Counted from the stretch's first letter, positions 45,431-57,959 are shown. The stretch is DNA of 64,000 nucleotides from Aradus depressus (GCA_963662175.1 OY759221.1:18070027-18134026); one strand, 5' to 3'. The notes: generated from the sequence alone by a model not told the origin. Translations and numbers: made by a program.

Positions 45431-46944
45431 ACAACTGATATACAGTTATTAAAAAAAACGAGAAACTTTTGTATAATTATGATAGAATTGTAAATCAATT
45501 ATAAAAACCCGGACTGGTTTAAAAAACCCGGACTCCTTCAAAACTAGGACAAATCCGGACTGATGGCAGCCCTACCTGTAAACATCTTTACTCGCGGTCT
45601 CGGCTTTTAATGTTCCTAGCTAAATATTTTCCATGAATGAAAGCTGCATGAACATTAGATGCGCGAGGCCGTAGGCGGTGGCCCACGCCTTGCGCCGCCT
45701 CTGTCCCTGGGTGGCTCCAGGCAGAGTGGAGGGAGCATCCTATCCACCGCACCTCCCTCCTCGTGGTAGTGTGGCTCCGTCATGTGTATATGGGCAGCTT
45801 CTAGCTTCCACACAAAAAAACTTTTTGTAACTTAAAATTCGGTATTTATTTGTTTGTCTTGATGTTAGCTACATATGAAGTATAGTGGGAGGTTTGCATT
45901 GAAAAATCAAAATTGTTTATACATAGTGGAGTATATATGAATGTGATGAGTTCTGAGAGTGCATAAGCTACGTTAAATCAGGATGTCCAAAATATGAACT
46001 AAATGGGTTCCCCAGCCTGTAGAACATTCCCTAAATGTAAATGAAAGATTCCGGATTGGCATAATGGAAGGAAAAACTTTTGGAATGATTTCGACAAGTT
46101 TCGCAAAATTATTCGTGCTACATCCTTTTTGAATTCTGTAAATTGAGAAATTGGGCTTTCCAGAACTAAAAAAAAAATATTTTTATCATATATATTTATT
46201 TGTTTCATTCCAATTCAAATTTTAAATAAATTGAGGGGTGTTCTGATCTTATAACAATGACAGACAAACCAGGAAGAAAGAAAATACATAAATCCAAAAA
46301 TAAAATATATTTCCAAATTTTACATCGAATAGTCCATTGCTGAGACTCCGTACATCCAAAATGAGATTATTGATGATTTCAATTTAAAGTTTATATACCA
46401 AGCTATAGAAAAAATATACAAACATACAAAAATATAAAACAAAAAAAAATGCTTAAGCATACTGTAATGGCGTTGCTCAGTGGTTTGTTCCACCCGAAAA
46501 CTTCTGCTTTTGCAGATGCGAAGTCTCAGCAATTAGCATTCTACATATTTCTTTACACAAAAATATATTTTTATGATGTACAGAACTAACAAATACATTT
46601 TGTCTTTTTTTCCTTTTTTTTTTTTTGAGCTTATAGAGACATATCACAATAAAAATAAACTAGAAAATTTACAGCTAAGGGATTTATACAGATTGTTTAA
46701 GTAATCAAATCAGGGTCGTGCCGTCTCTGTAAAATGTCTGTACGTTTTCTGTATAATGTTTACATGAATAAATTCTTATGTAGAAAATGTAGACTACGTA
46801 GACAACCAAATGTGTCATCCTTTTTGTCATTATGCTAGAGATTCTAAATTGTTTAAAGTATTTTCTAATAAAACAAATTATTATTCATGTTACAATTAAT
46901 ATTAAAGAAGAGATAATAAAAGAACTATTTATTTAATAAAGGTG
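45431..46944. other. No gene seen
   Basis: A GC-richer block at 45655-45790 has no coherent frame. The rest is AT-rich. Confidence 0.4.
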
Positions 46945-47352
46945 GTTTTGAAAAAAAAAAAAAATTGACTTTCGGTATCTCCAAAATATATTTATATTAT
47001 TTTTGTTAACGTTTCGCCATTATTCAAGCATTATCAAAACTTTTATAACGAAATAAAACAATTTATAACAATTAATTTTTATATGGTAATAAATATTAAA
47101 AATTGATCAATTAAACACCTTGTGACCGACCTGGTAACTAACATTCAGATAATTGAACAAAAAGTTGCCAGATAATAATAATGTTTAATTGGTGTTTTTA
47201 ATATTGATTACCATATAAAAAATAACGGTTATAAACTGATTCATTTTGTTATAAAAGTTGTGATAATGCCTGAATAATGGGGAAACATTAACAAAAATAA
47301 TATAAATATAATTTGGAGAGACCGAAAGCCAAATTTTTTTTTTTTTTTTCAA
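46945..47352. mobile_element. Inverted-repeat element with variant hammerhead-like motifs
   Basis: The arms about 46945-47110 and 47190-47352 are reverse complements. The left motif (47000-47045, minus) has TTGATAA in place of CTGATGA, a GC.../GGC stem, GAAA, the ACGT palindrome and U, with GTT/AAC as stem I. The right motif (47256-47294, plus) is more damaged (GGGGAAACATT). It has the same layout as 59589-60330. Confidence 0.6.
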
Positions 47353-47853
47353 ACCATCTTCATCAAGTGAACATTATACTAGTCTCAAATCAAGAATATT
47401 CTTTTTCAACTTCGAAGAACAATTTATGTAAGTTGATGTAATTATGTATTTTATAATATTTAAATACGTTAAGAGAGAGTGTATCACGATACAAGGGACA
47501 GACGAAAATCAATTGGTGCGGCTGCCACGTTGTCGAAAGAATTGGCGGCTGAAGATAAAAATGGATACAAAAACTACCAACGAATGAGTCCGGGAAAATA
47601 TAATAATACCACATATTGTTCGTATATTGACAAGCACTGTGTAATTTTTTTTAAGGCACTTGATTGCCATTATGACACGCAAAAAGCATGGAAACTTGGA
47701 AGACACTGTTGAGAATACTGAAAAATTTAAATTAGGATTGAATCCCCCACTTTTTCACTAGCAGCGTGTACTTGCGAAATCTCGTTTACTAGCTACTCGC
47801 TCACTATATCCAGGCTACAGACGCACAACCCTTGTAGTAGGTAAATGAAGAGA

Positions 47854-48032
47854 CTACACCATTTGGACACTGTAATATTCCTTTAGAAGGTCGTAAATAC
47901 TGTGTTCAGCTTCTAACGAAGTGTCAGGTGTGGCGTTGTAATACTCTGGAACTGTTGGAAACTTGCTACCACCAAAGTAGTCCACGATTTGAACATTCAT
48001 GATGTTCAGTTTTCCAAATCTGAAAGTATGTC
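47854..48032 (-). CDS. CREG-family gene, exon 5 (last)
   Basis: The acceptor ctgttctctag is followed by the end of the protein: a Gly codon is completed, then HTFRFGKLNIMNVQIVDYFG at residues 177-196, EYYNATPD with a glycosylation site at Asn208, and the C-terminus EEY-like YYSVQMV and a TAG stop. The KLNI...DYFGG block is the most conserved part of the CREG family. A long 3' gap follows with no clear polyadenylation signal noted. Confidence 0.93.
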
Positions 48033-49006
48033 CTAGAGAACAGACAGAAAGAAAATGTCTCATAAATGTGACGACGAGTGACTTTTGAATGAAAATAAAT
48101 GTTTATTCTGGGGCAGAGGTCCCCTAAAAATAATACAAAAAGTAAAAAAAAAACAATAAAATAAAATATCAGTAAACCATAAGTAAGAAAATTTAAAAAA
48201 AATAGTGCTAAAGTGGGGAAAAAGCCGCATAATAATATACATAAAAAATAATTAAACAACTTAATTAAGAGGAAAGCAAACGAAAAATAAATGCAACTAT
48301 ACAAATGAAAAGACAAAAAGGAGATACATTTAAATAAATGGTTTTAAATAACATTAATTAAAGAAAATTGATGTAGTAATAAAATGAATAAATAAATAAA
48401 ATAATATAGAGATATATAAATGTTGAGGAGAGCGGTGGGAGGGGATGAAAGGCTAATCAGAGAGAAAGGATTGTATATCGAAGAGGAATTGGAACAGAGA
48501 GGATTTGAAGGAAGCCAAAGAAGAGTGACGGATTGGGGAGACAGATGATACATATATATACACGTGTGCAACCTCAAATATTCGAACATCTTCAACATTT
48601 CAAGGCTTTGTAGTTTGTAGAGGTCTAAAGGTAGTGCGAAAATTGAAAACTAAAAATATAATTTTGAATAACTCATAAATAGGCAACGTTTTAATGCTAT
48701 TGTGTTTCAAAATTTGAATTTTCCCCATACAATGCTAATGTGCTCATCCAAAACAGCATAAACCAATTCTTATCTATTTTAATATGGACTAATGTACTGT
48801 CCTGAAAGGTTCATCCTGAAACACACCCTTACCCAAACGAAGCCTTCATATACTAGAACTTCTTCGCTTTTGGGCTACCCTTTAATATTATGCAAGCTTA
48901 TTGTATTTTTTTGGCATGCCTGTTATGATGTGGTAAGGAAAATAACATCATATTATCTTAGTCCGGGCTTAATTTTTTTTTATTTTTACAGAAAAGAAAA
49001 ACATAC

Positions 49007-49088
49007 CAATAGGCCAATCTTTCATCGCTGGATGCCTCGAAAAAAGAGCCTGCTCTGCAAAATTCCACTCTGCTGTATTATTTTTGAT
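49007..49088 (-). CDS. CREG-family gene, exon 4
   Basis: The acceptor is ctgtttcag-like (gtttcag) and the donor gtatgttt. It encodes IKNNTAEWNFAEQALFSRHP and AMKDWPIG, residues 149-175 plus the first base of residue 176. Asn151 lies in a glycosylation sequon. The RHP-MK-WP motif is typical of CREG proteins. Confidence 0.93.
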
Positions 49089-51100
49089 CTGAAACATTAA
49101 AAAATGCTGTATATAAAAATAAGACAACAAGTTTAATATTGATTGACGCAAATCTACAAAGGAACACAACAAAATACATTAATATGTTATTTAATTATTT
49201 TTTCACTCTATATAACAAGTCAGAACTATCACCAATGCGGCGACTAGTAGCTGGCATATTTGAAAAAAAAAATTGAAAATTTAAAAAACTTGAGAGAGAA
49301 CAAACTCAGCGATTAACCATTTTGGCATCACTTCATAACACGAGATCTCTTTGTTAAAGAACTCACAAATAAACCTGACATGAGACCATTTATTACCTGT
49401 GAGTGACCATCATCCGATACTTGGCTTTCAAGATATGATTGGGTTTTCTAACAGTACATATATACACTTTTAGTGTAATTAAATAAAGTATATTAGAGGA
49501 TTGTGGTGTTGACTTGAATAAAATCAAAACAAGAAGGTTTTAGGCTGCGAAGGTTCCACGCCATAGATCAGTGAAAAATCAAATCATCATTTTAAAATAC
49601 AAATTCGACATTTTTGGGGGAAAAATTAATTAAACCATCCCTTTAAATTAAATTTATGAAAAAGCCTAATTACAGTAATAATCTTTAATCAGTGAAAACC
49701 CCGAACTCCGGATTTAGAATTTTTTAAAATCTAATCATCCTTTTAAAGTAAATTTCTGAAAATGCTTGAGAATAGTTTTTTAGAAGACCGAAAATTTATA
49801 GGCACTTTTATTACTACACGGTTTACTACTGAAAAAATCTGAAATGGAACATACCACGGAGGAATAATCACCGAAAAACGAAATCCCCATGGAAATCAAT
49901 TGAGAGACAAAATTCTCGCGCAAAATAGAATTTTTCGATTTCAAATGTAAAAATCCGGGCGAAGCTCTTTTCGGTTTACCATCGGACACCACTTTTTTTG
50001 AGCCGTTTTTTTCAGTGTTCTAACGTACAAACTTAGACTTTTTTTTCGATAAAAATATTCACAGCTGTTGTTGCCTACAAAAGGCTAGAAAAAATCCATT
50101 GAATTCAATTGAAATCAATATTAATATATTCATAAAGAACATACAAGGTGAGAAGTAACTGATAATTATTAAAACATTAACTGAGTTTTTTATACAGATA
50201 CGCCTGACTCAGCTCAGTTTTTGCAAACAGCAGAATGTATTGCACACCTAGTAGGTATATATTTATGAGGTTGCTACTGCCGGTTGTAGGACCCCACCAC
50301 CCGCCGGAACGATAGGTTGGGTCCTCCGCCAGAAGGCGACGAATCAACTTGACCTCATGGGATATTGTATTTATATGAAATTTCATGTCGATACATCAGT
50401 ATACATACAGTCGATTTGACTAAAAATCAAAAGGTATCGTTTTAATGGAGTTCTGGACACACTTAAAACATTTCGTGAACATTCAATCTACCGACTTTTT
50501 TTTTCATTGCTGGAATTCCGGTAAAAACTCAATATTAAATTTGTGATGAATTACAAAACTTCCCCTATACTTCGTATATCTGAGGAAGTAAAATATGAAG
50601 GAGTATTTTCTATTCGATGATTTTTCGGGGATGCCAATATAATACAACAGCTCACCTATTATCTAACAGGCGGTGAAATAAAATTGCTATCCTCACAGGA
50701 TGTAACAAGCCGCCAACGAAAAAGGTTTTCAATATACTGATAATAAAATGAAATTATCTCTATGAACAAACTATTCACTTATCTATTAAGAAAAAAATAT
50801 TTCAAAAACGCCGCTACAACCATGGCTATCTTTATTAAAAATGTTGATAAAAAGTCGAAATTATCAATGAAAATAGGCTTTTTCGTGATGATCTCTGCCA
50901 AAAAAAGGTATAAGAAAATTGAAAAACATAAAAAACTCGTTGATCTGGAAGACATTTATCAGCAATAATCATTAATGGCAGTAACATTATCTGCCTTCAT
51001 GATTATCGATGTAACACAGTATTATGTAAATAGATAACTAATAAAAAATGTTTGTACATGCTTTTGTACTGATTTTTTGTGAGCGAATTTCATATACATA
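49089..51100. other. CREG intron 3 with a family R copy
   Basis: This is mostly AT-rich unique sequence. From about 50370 to 50590 there is a family R copy in minus orientation ending at the cttcccctatacttcg hairpin. No other exon is expected, because the flanking exons join in phase. Confidence 0.6.
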
Positions 51101-51116
51101 TTTTATTTCATTTATA

Positions 51117-51462
51117 GGTTAGGTTAGGTTTTATGACTCATGCCCGGGCTTTAACTACGAGGTCATATCGCCTACTACCAGAGCGCTCTTTCGTCACTCT
51201 GGTGGACATGAGCCCGACTCTACTTTGGGAGTCCTAAATTTTGCCTATCCTAAATGTTTATTCCCCTAAGGCAGGGGTCTTTAACGAGTACCTGAGATCG
51301 TACAGGCTCGGGACCATCGCTTAACGTCGCATCCGAAGGACGGCGTGCTTAAATTTATTTTACCTCCCAGATAAAATAAACCAAGGGCCTCGGTCGGGTT
51401 TCGAACCCTTGTTCTTGAGCTCAGAAGACAAGCACGCATACCACTGAGCTATCGGCGCCCTC
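51117..51462 (-). mobile_element. SINE-A, full length, with 12-bp target duplication
   Basis: The direct repeat atttcatttata at 51105-51116 and 51463-51474 frames it. The tail shows two ggtta units on plus. It lies in intron 3 of the CREG-family gene. A family R end in minus orientation is at 51590-51745. Confidence 0.92.
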
Positions 51463-51922
51463 ATTTCATTTATATATTGTACAACCGTATAAAATAAGCT
51501 ATGGATCCAAATCATACGATTACATAAAAATTTTTATACGAAGAGTAAAAATACATCAAAAAAAGCCTTTGGTGAATCACAGGCAGTATATTTCCCCAGA
51601 ACAAATTGAAGTTTAGCTCTTACTTAGTTAAGCTCTTACTCCAAAACCAAGAGAACGTTTAGGCAAATAAATACATGAAATTCCAGTGGAAACTCGACAT
51701 CGAATTTTTGGCTGATTACATAACTTCCCCTATACTTCGTACAGAGGAGAAAGTAACAAAAACAATGTTTTCTGCTAAATTTCGGTAAAATACCTACTAA
51801 ACTTCACAAATACATAATATTGGAACGTTCAACAATTTATTCAATGAATGAAATAATATTAGATAGAAAGAAGAAATGAAACGTTAATGAAAATTGTAAT
51901 GTTATGTAATACGATGTCTTAC

Positions 51923-52042
51923 ATATTCAAATTCCCCAATCAACATGACCTGCGCACAACGGGGGTCTTCAGGGTCCAGACTGTGGGTGCTGCAATAGTC
52001 ACCTTGGACCAGACTCATCGTCATACCACAGTTACCGTCAGT
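51923..52042 (-). CDS. CREG-family gene, exon 3
   Basis: The acceptor is gtctgtttcag and the donor gtaagaca; 40 codons in phase 0. It encodes TDGNCGMTMSLVQGDYCSTH and SLDPEDPRCAQVMLIGEFEY (residues 109-148). Cys125 and Cys137 match a conserved cysteine pair of the family. Confidence 0.93.
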
Positions 52043-52164
52043 CTGAAACAGACAATTAGAAAGTACAAAATTGAAAAATATTTATGGAAATCGCTCAACC
52101 AAATCGAAAAAATTTAACTCAAAACTATACTAGGATTCATTGAACAATGATTGATCTTCTAATA

Positions 52165-52549
52165 TGAGGAGTTTGGAGCCAGAGCGGACCATCCGACAAT
52201 TTTTCGGAAAATGAGTTATTACCATCCTGATGTTGGCATAGGTTCCCTTTTTTCAAAACCAGTGTGGATCACTTAGTTTCTTCACTTCAGTGATAGATAG
52301 CAGTACTTTAAGTTTAGTCCACAAATATTTTGTGTACATATTTTCAAAGTCACAATGGATCATACGGCCTTCAAAAACTTTATAGGACACAAAAAGGGAT
52401 CACTCATCCAATACTATTCTAAAATTTCAAATATAAATAAGTATTTGGGGCCCATTTATGGAGATAAACAAAATGTACTCAATTTTCAATTGCCATTTTC
52501 TTCCTGTTCAGTTTAAACCAGTTGGTCCGCTCTGGCTCCAAACTCCTCA
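52165..52549. mobile_element. MITE with TA duplication, in CREG intron 2
   Basis: The TIRs begin TGAGGAGTTTGGAGCCAGAG and continue cggacca; the right end is its reverse complement. TA flanks both sides (52163-52164 and 52550-52551). The interior is non-coding. The TA target points to the Tc1/mariner group. Confidence 0.8.
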
Positions 52550-52669
52550 TATATAATGATATATAAGTAAGTGACAATTAGATTCATCAATCAAATTCTA
52601 AATCCTCTAATTTAGGTCAGAAAAAATATATATAAGAAAATGGAGATTACCGATAAGAAGAGATTTAAA

Positions 52670-52711
52670 AAAATATTTATATATATATATATATAATCTG
52701 AAGATAAATAT

Positions 52712-52751
<40 letters not shown>
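52670..52751. repeat. (AT)n microsatellites
   Basis: Two runs of AT units separated by about 30 bases. Confidence 0.85.
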
Positions 52752-52753
<2 letters not shown>

Positions 52754-52879
52754 GAGAGGATTATTCCGAAAAAAAAATTGAGAGGTTGAACCCACTTCAC
52801 TAAGTTTTGATAACCTCATAATTCCAGTATTTTTTTGTTTCTTATACCTTTAGAATATACTTTCTTATACCATTTTGTT

Positions 52880-53160
52880 TTTAATGTATGCTTCATTCAT
52901 GCGAAAACGGTCCAATCGAAAAATTGATTCATACAAAACATGTCTATTATTAAATTCCAAATAACAAGATGACCAAATTTGAAATAGGATCAATACGACT
53001 AAAGTTATGGCGCTCCAAAAAAGGTACTATACATTGAATAAAACTGGTATTACTGGGTATTGAAATGTCCTCTCAATATTGTGCAGATGGTGAAACAAGC
53101 TGTTGTCATAACTTTCAGGGAGGGAGTGATCAGTAAAAAGTTAGTGGGTATAAGAAAGTC
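52880..53160 (+). repeat. Dispersed repeat D fragment
   Basis: Shared with 5220-5770 and 55900-56520: gcgaaaacggt-caatcgaaa, aggatcaatacgac and ggtattactgggtat. Confidence 0.55.
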
Positions 53161-53665
53161 AAGGTATAGACGACACATTAGATATTTATTTTTATTTCTA
53201 GCCACTCAGAAACGACACAACTTTCCCAAATATTAGCAATAGAAAAAAAGTATTTATGATTCATAATAAATCAGAAGGAAAACATGTAATCACGAGTTTT
53301 ATAAATAATAATTATTTATTATGAATTATTCATGACAAATAATTTCTACAAAGAAATTATTCATCAGTTCGTATTACTTTTGCGTGTACTGAGAAAAATA
53401 TCCTAAGCCTCCTTTAGTTTGCCAACAAAAGAGAATAACATATTTATATACATGTTCATAAGTCAATTTAAAAAAATTAAACCTAATTAATCGTGTGTAG
53501 GGAATATGAAGGACTCCTATACTAGTCTGGCTCAAGTCCTAGACACTAGAAGTAGGCGATATGACCTAGTAGTTGAGTCAGAAATAACATCAACAGTACG
53601 AGATTTGAGGGTACAGTGTTACTAGCAATTAAAATAACCAAAATTCGGAAATCAGAATTTGACTA

Positions 53666-53896
53666 TGATCATATCTCCTATACTCTGGTGGAGATAAGCC
53701 CGACTCTACTAAGGGAGATCTAAATGTTGCCAATCTAAGTGTCACCTAGGTTTAGGGGTCTTTAACGCGTGTCAGACATCGCACAGGCTCGGGACCATCT
53801 CTTAAGTCCCATGACCTTCTAGATAAAAAATCTAAGGGTCTCGGCCGGGTTTCGAACCCGCGATCTTGAGCTCAGGAGGCAAGCATGCTACCTCTA
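53666..53896 (-). mobile_element. Diverged SINE-A copy
   Basis: The body (tggtggagataagcccgact) and the head with an exact box B (gggtttcgaaccc on plus) are recognisable, but many differences and a lost tail show that it is old. Confidence 0.75.
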
Positions 53897-54154
53897 ATAA
53901 GTATTTCAACAACAGATATACTAGTAATATTAATATTAATTTTTTACGAATCAATAATACCAGTTTAATGCTACCTCAATGAAATATCAAAAACTTAGGT
54001 AATAAATACTACGTTTTATTTGTTCTAAAAATAACCGCTATTTACTGACAGCGTTGAAAATACAGAATTTCTTTTGGTAATTCTATGAGAAAATTGTATG
54101 AAATTTATTATCACTAATGTAATGCTCAAACACTACTCTTTTTTTCGAATTTAC

Positions 54155-54309
54155 CTTCAAATCTCTCGCCACACCATCAAAATATGATGCATAAATATAA
54201 GGTGTTCCCGTGCTTTTATCCATAGTACCGTCACTCATAGAGAATACACGACCCATAGGATATCCAGTGGCGTTTCTTTGATGAGTTATGTGAGACAAAA
54301 CACAGTATT
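54155..54309 (-). CDS. CREG-family gene, exon 2
   Basis: The acceptor is ttttttccacag and the donor gtaaattc. It encodes residues 57-108: EYCVLSHITHQRNATGYPMG, RVFSMSDGTM and ASYFDGVARDLK. Asn69 is in an NAT sequon. The L-T-----G-PF/PMG--FS-SDG core matches the split-barrel fold region of CREG. Confidence 0.93.
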
Positions 54310-54420
54310 CTGTGGAAAAAATAATTTAAAACAATTTATTATAAAATAAATCATTTTGAAATAAATGATTTACTAAAATAGCACGTAGTAAATGACCTAC
54401 AATATTTGAAAAATATTTAC

Positions 54421-54589
54421 CTGAATTGTGAACAATGTATCTTGCCATTTTAGCAGCATCTTTAATAGGAGGTATTTTAACGTCTTGCTGTAAATTGTTG
54501 TAAAATCTGCCAAAGAAACTGTTTCTATGAATTCTTTCATATTTAGCCAAAGCACAGGCAATTAACAAGAGAAATATGAAAGACTTCAT
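54421..54589 (-). CDS. CREG-family secreted glycoprotein, exon 1 (start)
   Basis: The start codon at 54589 opens a signal peptide MKSFIFLLLIACALA, followed by residues up to the PP-KDAAKMARYIVHNS motif, which is the hallmark N-terminal part of CREG (cellular repressor of E1A-stimulated genes) proteins. The donor is gtaaatat. Joined with exons 54309-54155, 52042-51923, 49088-49007 and 48032-47854, it gives one frame of 705 bases (234 residues), close to the family's 200-220. Family knowledge: CREG proteins are secreted or lysosomal glycoproteins with an FMN-binding-like split barrel that has lost flavin binding; they influence growth and differentiation. Three N-glycosylation sites (Asn69, 151, 208) fit this. 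All phases agree and no residue looks broken, so the gene is probably functional. CREG1 against CREG2 cannot be decided. Confidence 0.93.
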
Positions 54590-54931
54590 GACTGTTCGTA
54601 AGACGGTACTTTTACAAAACCTAGTTTACGAATAGCTCTCTGTTTTAAATCTGAAACTTGCGTTATCATCGTTATCAACATTCATTGTTTTGCCTTATCA
54701 TCTTATCAGAGACAGGTCCAACATAAAAAAAAAAACTAAAGTTAGATAAAAAAGTTTTTATTTTTTTTTATGATGTACCAAATTTACACCTATAAAATAT
54801 TAGTTCCGGAAATAATTAATAACACTCAAATAATAGTTCTTGAATCTCCTGAAATGGCGCGTTATTCAAATTTAACTCACCTACTTCCATTATGTACTTG
54901 TTAAATTAATTACGATTTATAGAGTTAGTTG

Positions 54932-55178
54932 TTATGACTCAGGCCTCGGTTATATCGCCTACTACCAGAGCATTCTTTTGTCACTCTGGTGGACATGAAC
55001 CCGGCTCTTATTATGGGAGTCCTAAATGTTGCCTAGGTACCCTATATTTTTATTCACCTGGAGCAGGGGTCTTTATCGAGCACTTGACATCGTAGAGACT
55101 CAGGACCACCGCTTAACGTCCCATCCGAAGGACGGCGTCCTAAAGTTTATTTCACCACCCAGATAAAATAAACTTAGG
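54932..55178 (-). mobile_element. SINE-A copy lacking its head
   Basis: It matches from atgactcaggcct to cagataaaataaact. It stops where the plus-strand SINE head at 55185 begins, so two SINE pieces sit end to end in opposite orientation, upstream of the CREG-family gene. Confidence 0.8.
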
Positions 55179-55184
55179 TTTTTT

Positions 55185-55275
55185 GAGGGCGCCGGTAACT
55201 CAGTGGTATGCATGTTTGCCTTCTGAGCTCAAGGTAGTGGGTTCGAAACCCGGCCGAGGCCCTTAAGCACCCTGA
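55185..55275 (+). mobile_element. SINE-A head fragment
   Basis: It starts gagggcgccggtaactcagt, with an exact box B gggttcgaaaccc and the end gaggcccttaag. The body is replaced by other sequence (caccctgaggatggtagaaa). Confidence 0.8.
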
Positions 55276-55404
55276 GGATGGTAGAAATACCGAAAGTACT
55301 CCCATGTATATGTATATAGTTAGTGAAATTAGACAATATATCAAATAAACAAGTTTTATTTTATTTTTCAAGTCCATAAAACAATATACTTTTTACTATA
55401 CAGT

Positions 55405-55502
55405 ATAGAGTAGATAAAACTGTAGTATAAAACTGTAGTAGATAAAACTGTATAGAGTAGATAAAACTATATAATCTTTACTACATAGAGTAGATAAAAC
55501 AC
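55405..55502. repeat. Short tandem repeat
   Basis: Imperfect units of about 20 bases: tagagtagataaaact and actgtagtagataaaact. Confidence 0.75.
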
Positions 55503-55899
55503 CTTTAAACAAAGTTGTTTTTAAAATGCTAGAAGCATTTAAAAAATGAAAACATTGTTAATTTTTTAAGTAAAACATTTATACATTATTATTTACGGTC
55601 TCTAACAGGGGATAGAAAAATATTTTTTCATTCGCATGTAGTTTAATGCTGGAAGCTTGCAAGTCATAGAAGCATATTCAAAAACAAATAATTATTTAAA
55701 TTAAACGTTTAGGTTTGGATAAGATGAAGAAAAATTCTATTCAGGTGTTTTCCTATTCTAGAATACAATATGTAATTATGGAATCGAAGTACACTTAGAG
55801 TGCAGAGGCTTTCTTCTTTATTTCCTTACATACCTGCCATATTGCGCTTATTGTTTTAACATTTTCAGTGTATAAGAGATTTACGATTTTTCAAGATAG

Positions 55900-56520
55900 C
55901 GCTTGTATTTATGACCTAATAATAAATGAGTTCAAGTAAAAGTTGTAGAGAAAACTAAAAGGCACATTTGTTATGAAATACGATTTTTTGCAGGTTGTCC
56001 GGTTTGCGAGATACATGCCCAAAACTCCCCTAGTGTCAAATTGAAACTCTTAGCTAGGTTTACGAGAAAATGGTTAATCCTATCGAAAAATTGGTTCTAA
56101 CCAAAAATGTTATTTTTTCATTACCTACCAAATATGCCCTCCGATTTGTGCTAGGAACAATACGAACAAAGCCGCAAAGAGTGTAAAATACATTTTCATA
56201 GGAAATATTTCAAAGTAATATTTAAAGTGATATCGCATATCAACGAATTTTAAAATATTTTTTATTAAAAGTATTCAAAATAAGGAAAAAATAAAAGATA
56301 TGTGAAGTGGTCATTACAGGACTTTCTTATACGAATCACTATTGCATAGATCACACCCCTTCTCAAAATCATTTCATATCGGGTATGAGTCACCCTCAGA
56401 ATTATGCTGTGTAAAAAACGCATATGCCAACATTACTTTCATATACCCAGTAACGCCAGTATGAAAGTATTTTATTTGATCTATACAACAATGGTTGGTG
56501 TAAGAAAGTTCTATAATAGA
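55900..56520 (+). repeat. Dispersed repeat D, longest copy
   Basis: It contains tttatgacctaataataaat, gaaatacgattttttgcagg, ccagtaacgccagtatgaaa and other blocks shared with 5220-5770. No coding capacity. Confidence 0.6.
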
Positions 56521-57773
56521 TACATAGCATATATTTTATTTTTTCTTTATTCATTTATTTTTATCTAGTCTCTGAATTTTTTTAACTTTTGGAACTGAAA
56601 AATAAAAGGGGTGAAGAAACGTTTTGGAACTTTTGCGAAAATCTGTACGTTTGTAATACATTTTTTAAGACCTTTCTATCATATTTAGAAGATGAGTTTA
56701 TCATGTAATTCAAGTTTATTTTAATATTTAGAATTGAACGTAAATTCCGCTATACTGGTCATTTCAAAACTTCTCGAGATGGTTCGTTTCTTATTAGTTC
56801 CACCAAATCACAAGGATCTTTGATAGTTCAGTTAAAATGGAATTATCCATATATATATATATAAAATGATTGAAGGTGAAAAAAAAAAAAAAACTGTAAA
56901 ACATTCAATTTATAATAATGTACATTTTCATACAACTAAAGGGTCGTAAGAGGAACAATTTTTCCAAGTCTTATTTTAATTTTTTTGGTCCAGAACATTA
57001 GTTCTTTTTACAAATTCATATATTTTTTCACACAAATTCAATCACAAAGACGTTTTTGATATTTTTTTTATACATTTTAAAAACAAAAAAAATAATAGAA
57101 ATACACCTAATTATATCTGCTCAAACAGGTTAACAAACGAATGCTATTTACAGATTCACAAATCAAAGCAAAAACCACCGAAAATTTTGAAAACCATTTA
57201 CAAGGCTATCTGAAGTTTATCCTTAAAGAAAATTACTGTGTACAATATTGGTCGTAACAAGGTAAACAAATAAATTCTTTTTAAATGTTGGCATGCTTCG
57301 AAACTCCAACTTTACATATTATTTTATGGTAATAATCAATATTTATCATTTTTACATACTTCGAAACTACAAATTTGTATTTTATTCTATGGTAATAATT
57401 ATTAGGTTACAATTTTTTATTCCTAATTGGTTAAACTCTGTTATTTACATTTCATCACGAATTTTTCAAGTAAAAAAAAATAAAAATATATATAAAATAA
57501 ATACGTGACAAAAATATATTGAAAAACTAAAATTTAAAGAAACTAAAAATTTATTAAACTAAAAATACACTAAATTCGACGCATTTTACTATATACAATC
57601 ACATTTTTAATCTCATCATTTCCAAACGAAGGATTAGACATTATATTTTCACATTACAGAAATATAGTGAATACTGAAAGTAATACTATTTTTTGAATTG
57701 AGGCAATATTAAAAATTGGTCGTGGAAGTAGCTGAAGTCGATGCTTACTTCCGAAAAAAAAAAAAAAAAAAGT
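56521..57773. other. No gene seen
   Basis: AT-rich sequence just downstream of the carbonic anhydrase stop codon (minus strand); it may include its 3' UTR. A poly-A run is at about 56879-56893. The small internal repeat cttcgaaactac-aactttac/aatttgta occurs twice near 57296-57400, about 65 bp apart. Confidence 0.45.
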
Positions 57774-57959
57774 TTAAAATATAGGATATAATATAGGATA
57801 GAGGAAAAGAAGAGGTGTGAATTGGGCAGGATGATGTGAAGCGTCAGACTTGAGGTCAGCTGTGTTGTACAGAACTTGTCGGCCATGCAGCGGCTGCAGG
57901 GGTCGTGCGTTGTGGGTCAGGAACCCTGTCGGAGAGCGCAGTTTACGAAACTCGTTCAG
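57774..57959 (-). CDS. Alpha-carbonic anhydrase, last exon
   Basis: The acceptor is tttaatttatag. It reads LNEFRKLRSPTGFLTHNARP, then LQPLHGRQVLYNT, the usual C-terminal end of the catalytic domain (R-P-Q-L--R-V). A tail of about 24 residues follows, ending hydrophobic (FTPLLFLYPILYPIF) with a TAA stop at 57774-57776. Such a tail suggests a GPI-anchor signal or membrane anchoring as in CA4-like enzymes; this is inference. The exon continues in phase from 58615-58842. Confidence 0.9.
   Translation of the reverse strand: MNEFRKLRSPTGFLTHNARPLQPLHGRQVLYNTADLKSDASHHPAQFTPLLFLYPILYPIF

Noticed and set aside
48060..48598. Hydrophobic open frames on minus near the CREG last exon
   Set aside because: They are AT-rich intron translations, rich in Phe/Leu/Tyr, that run against the confirmed splice sites of the CREG gene.
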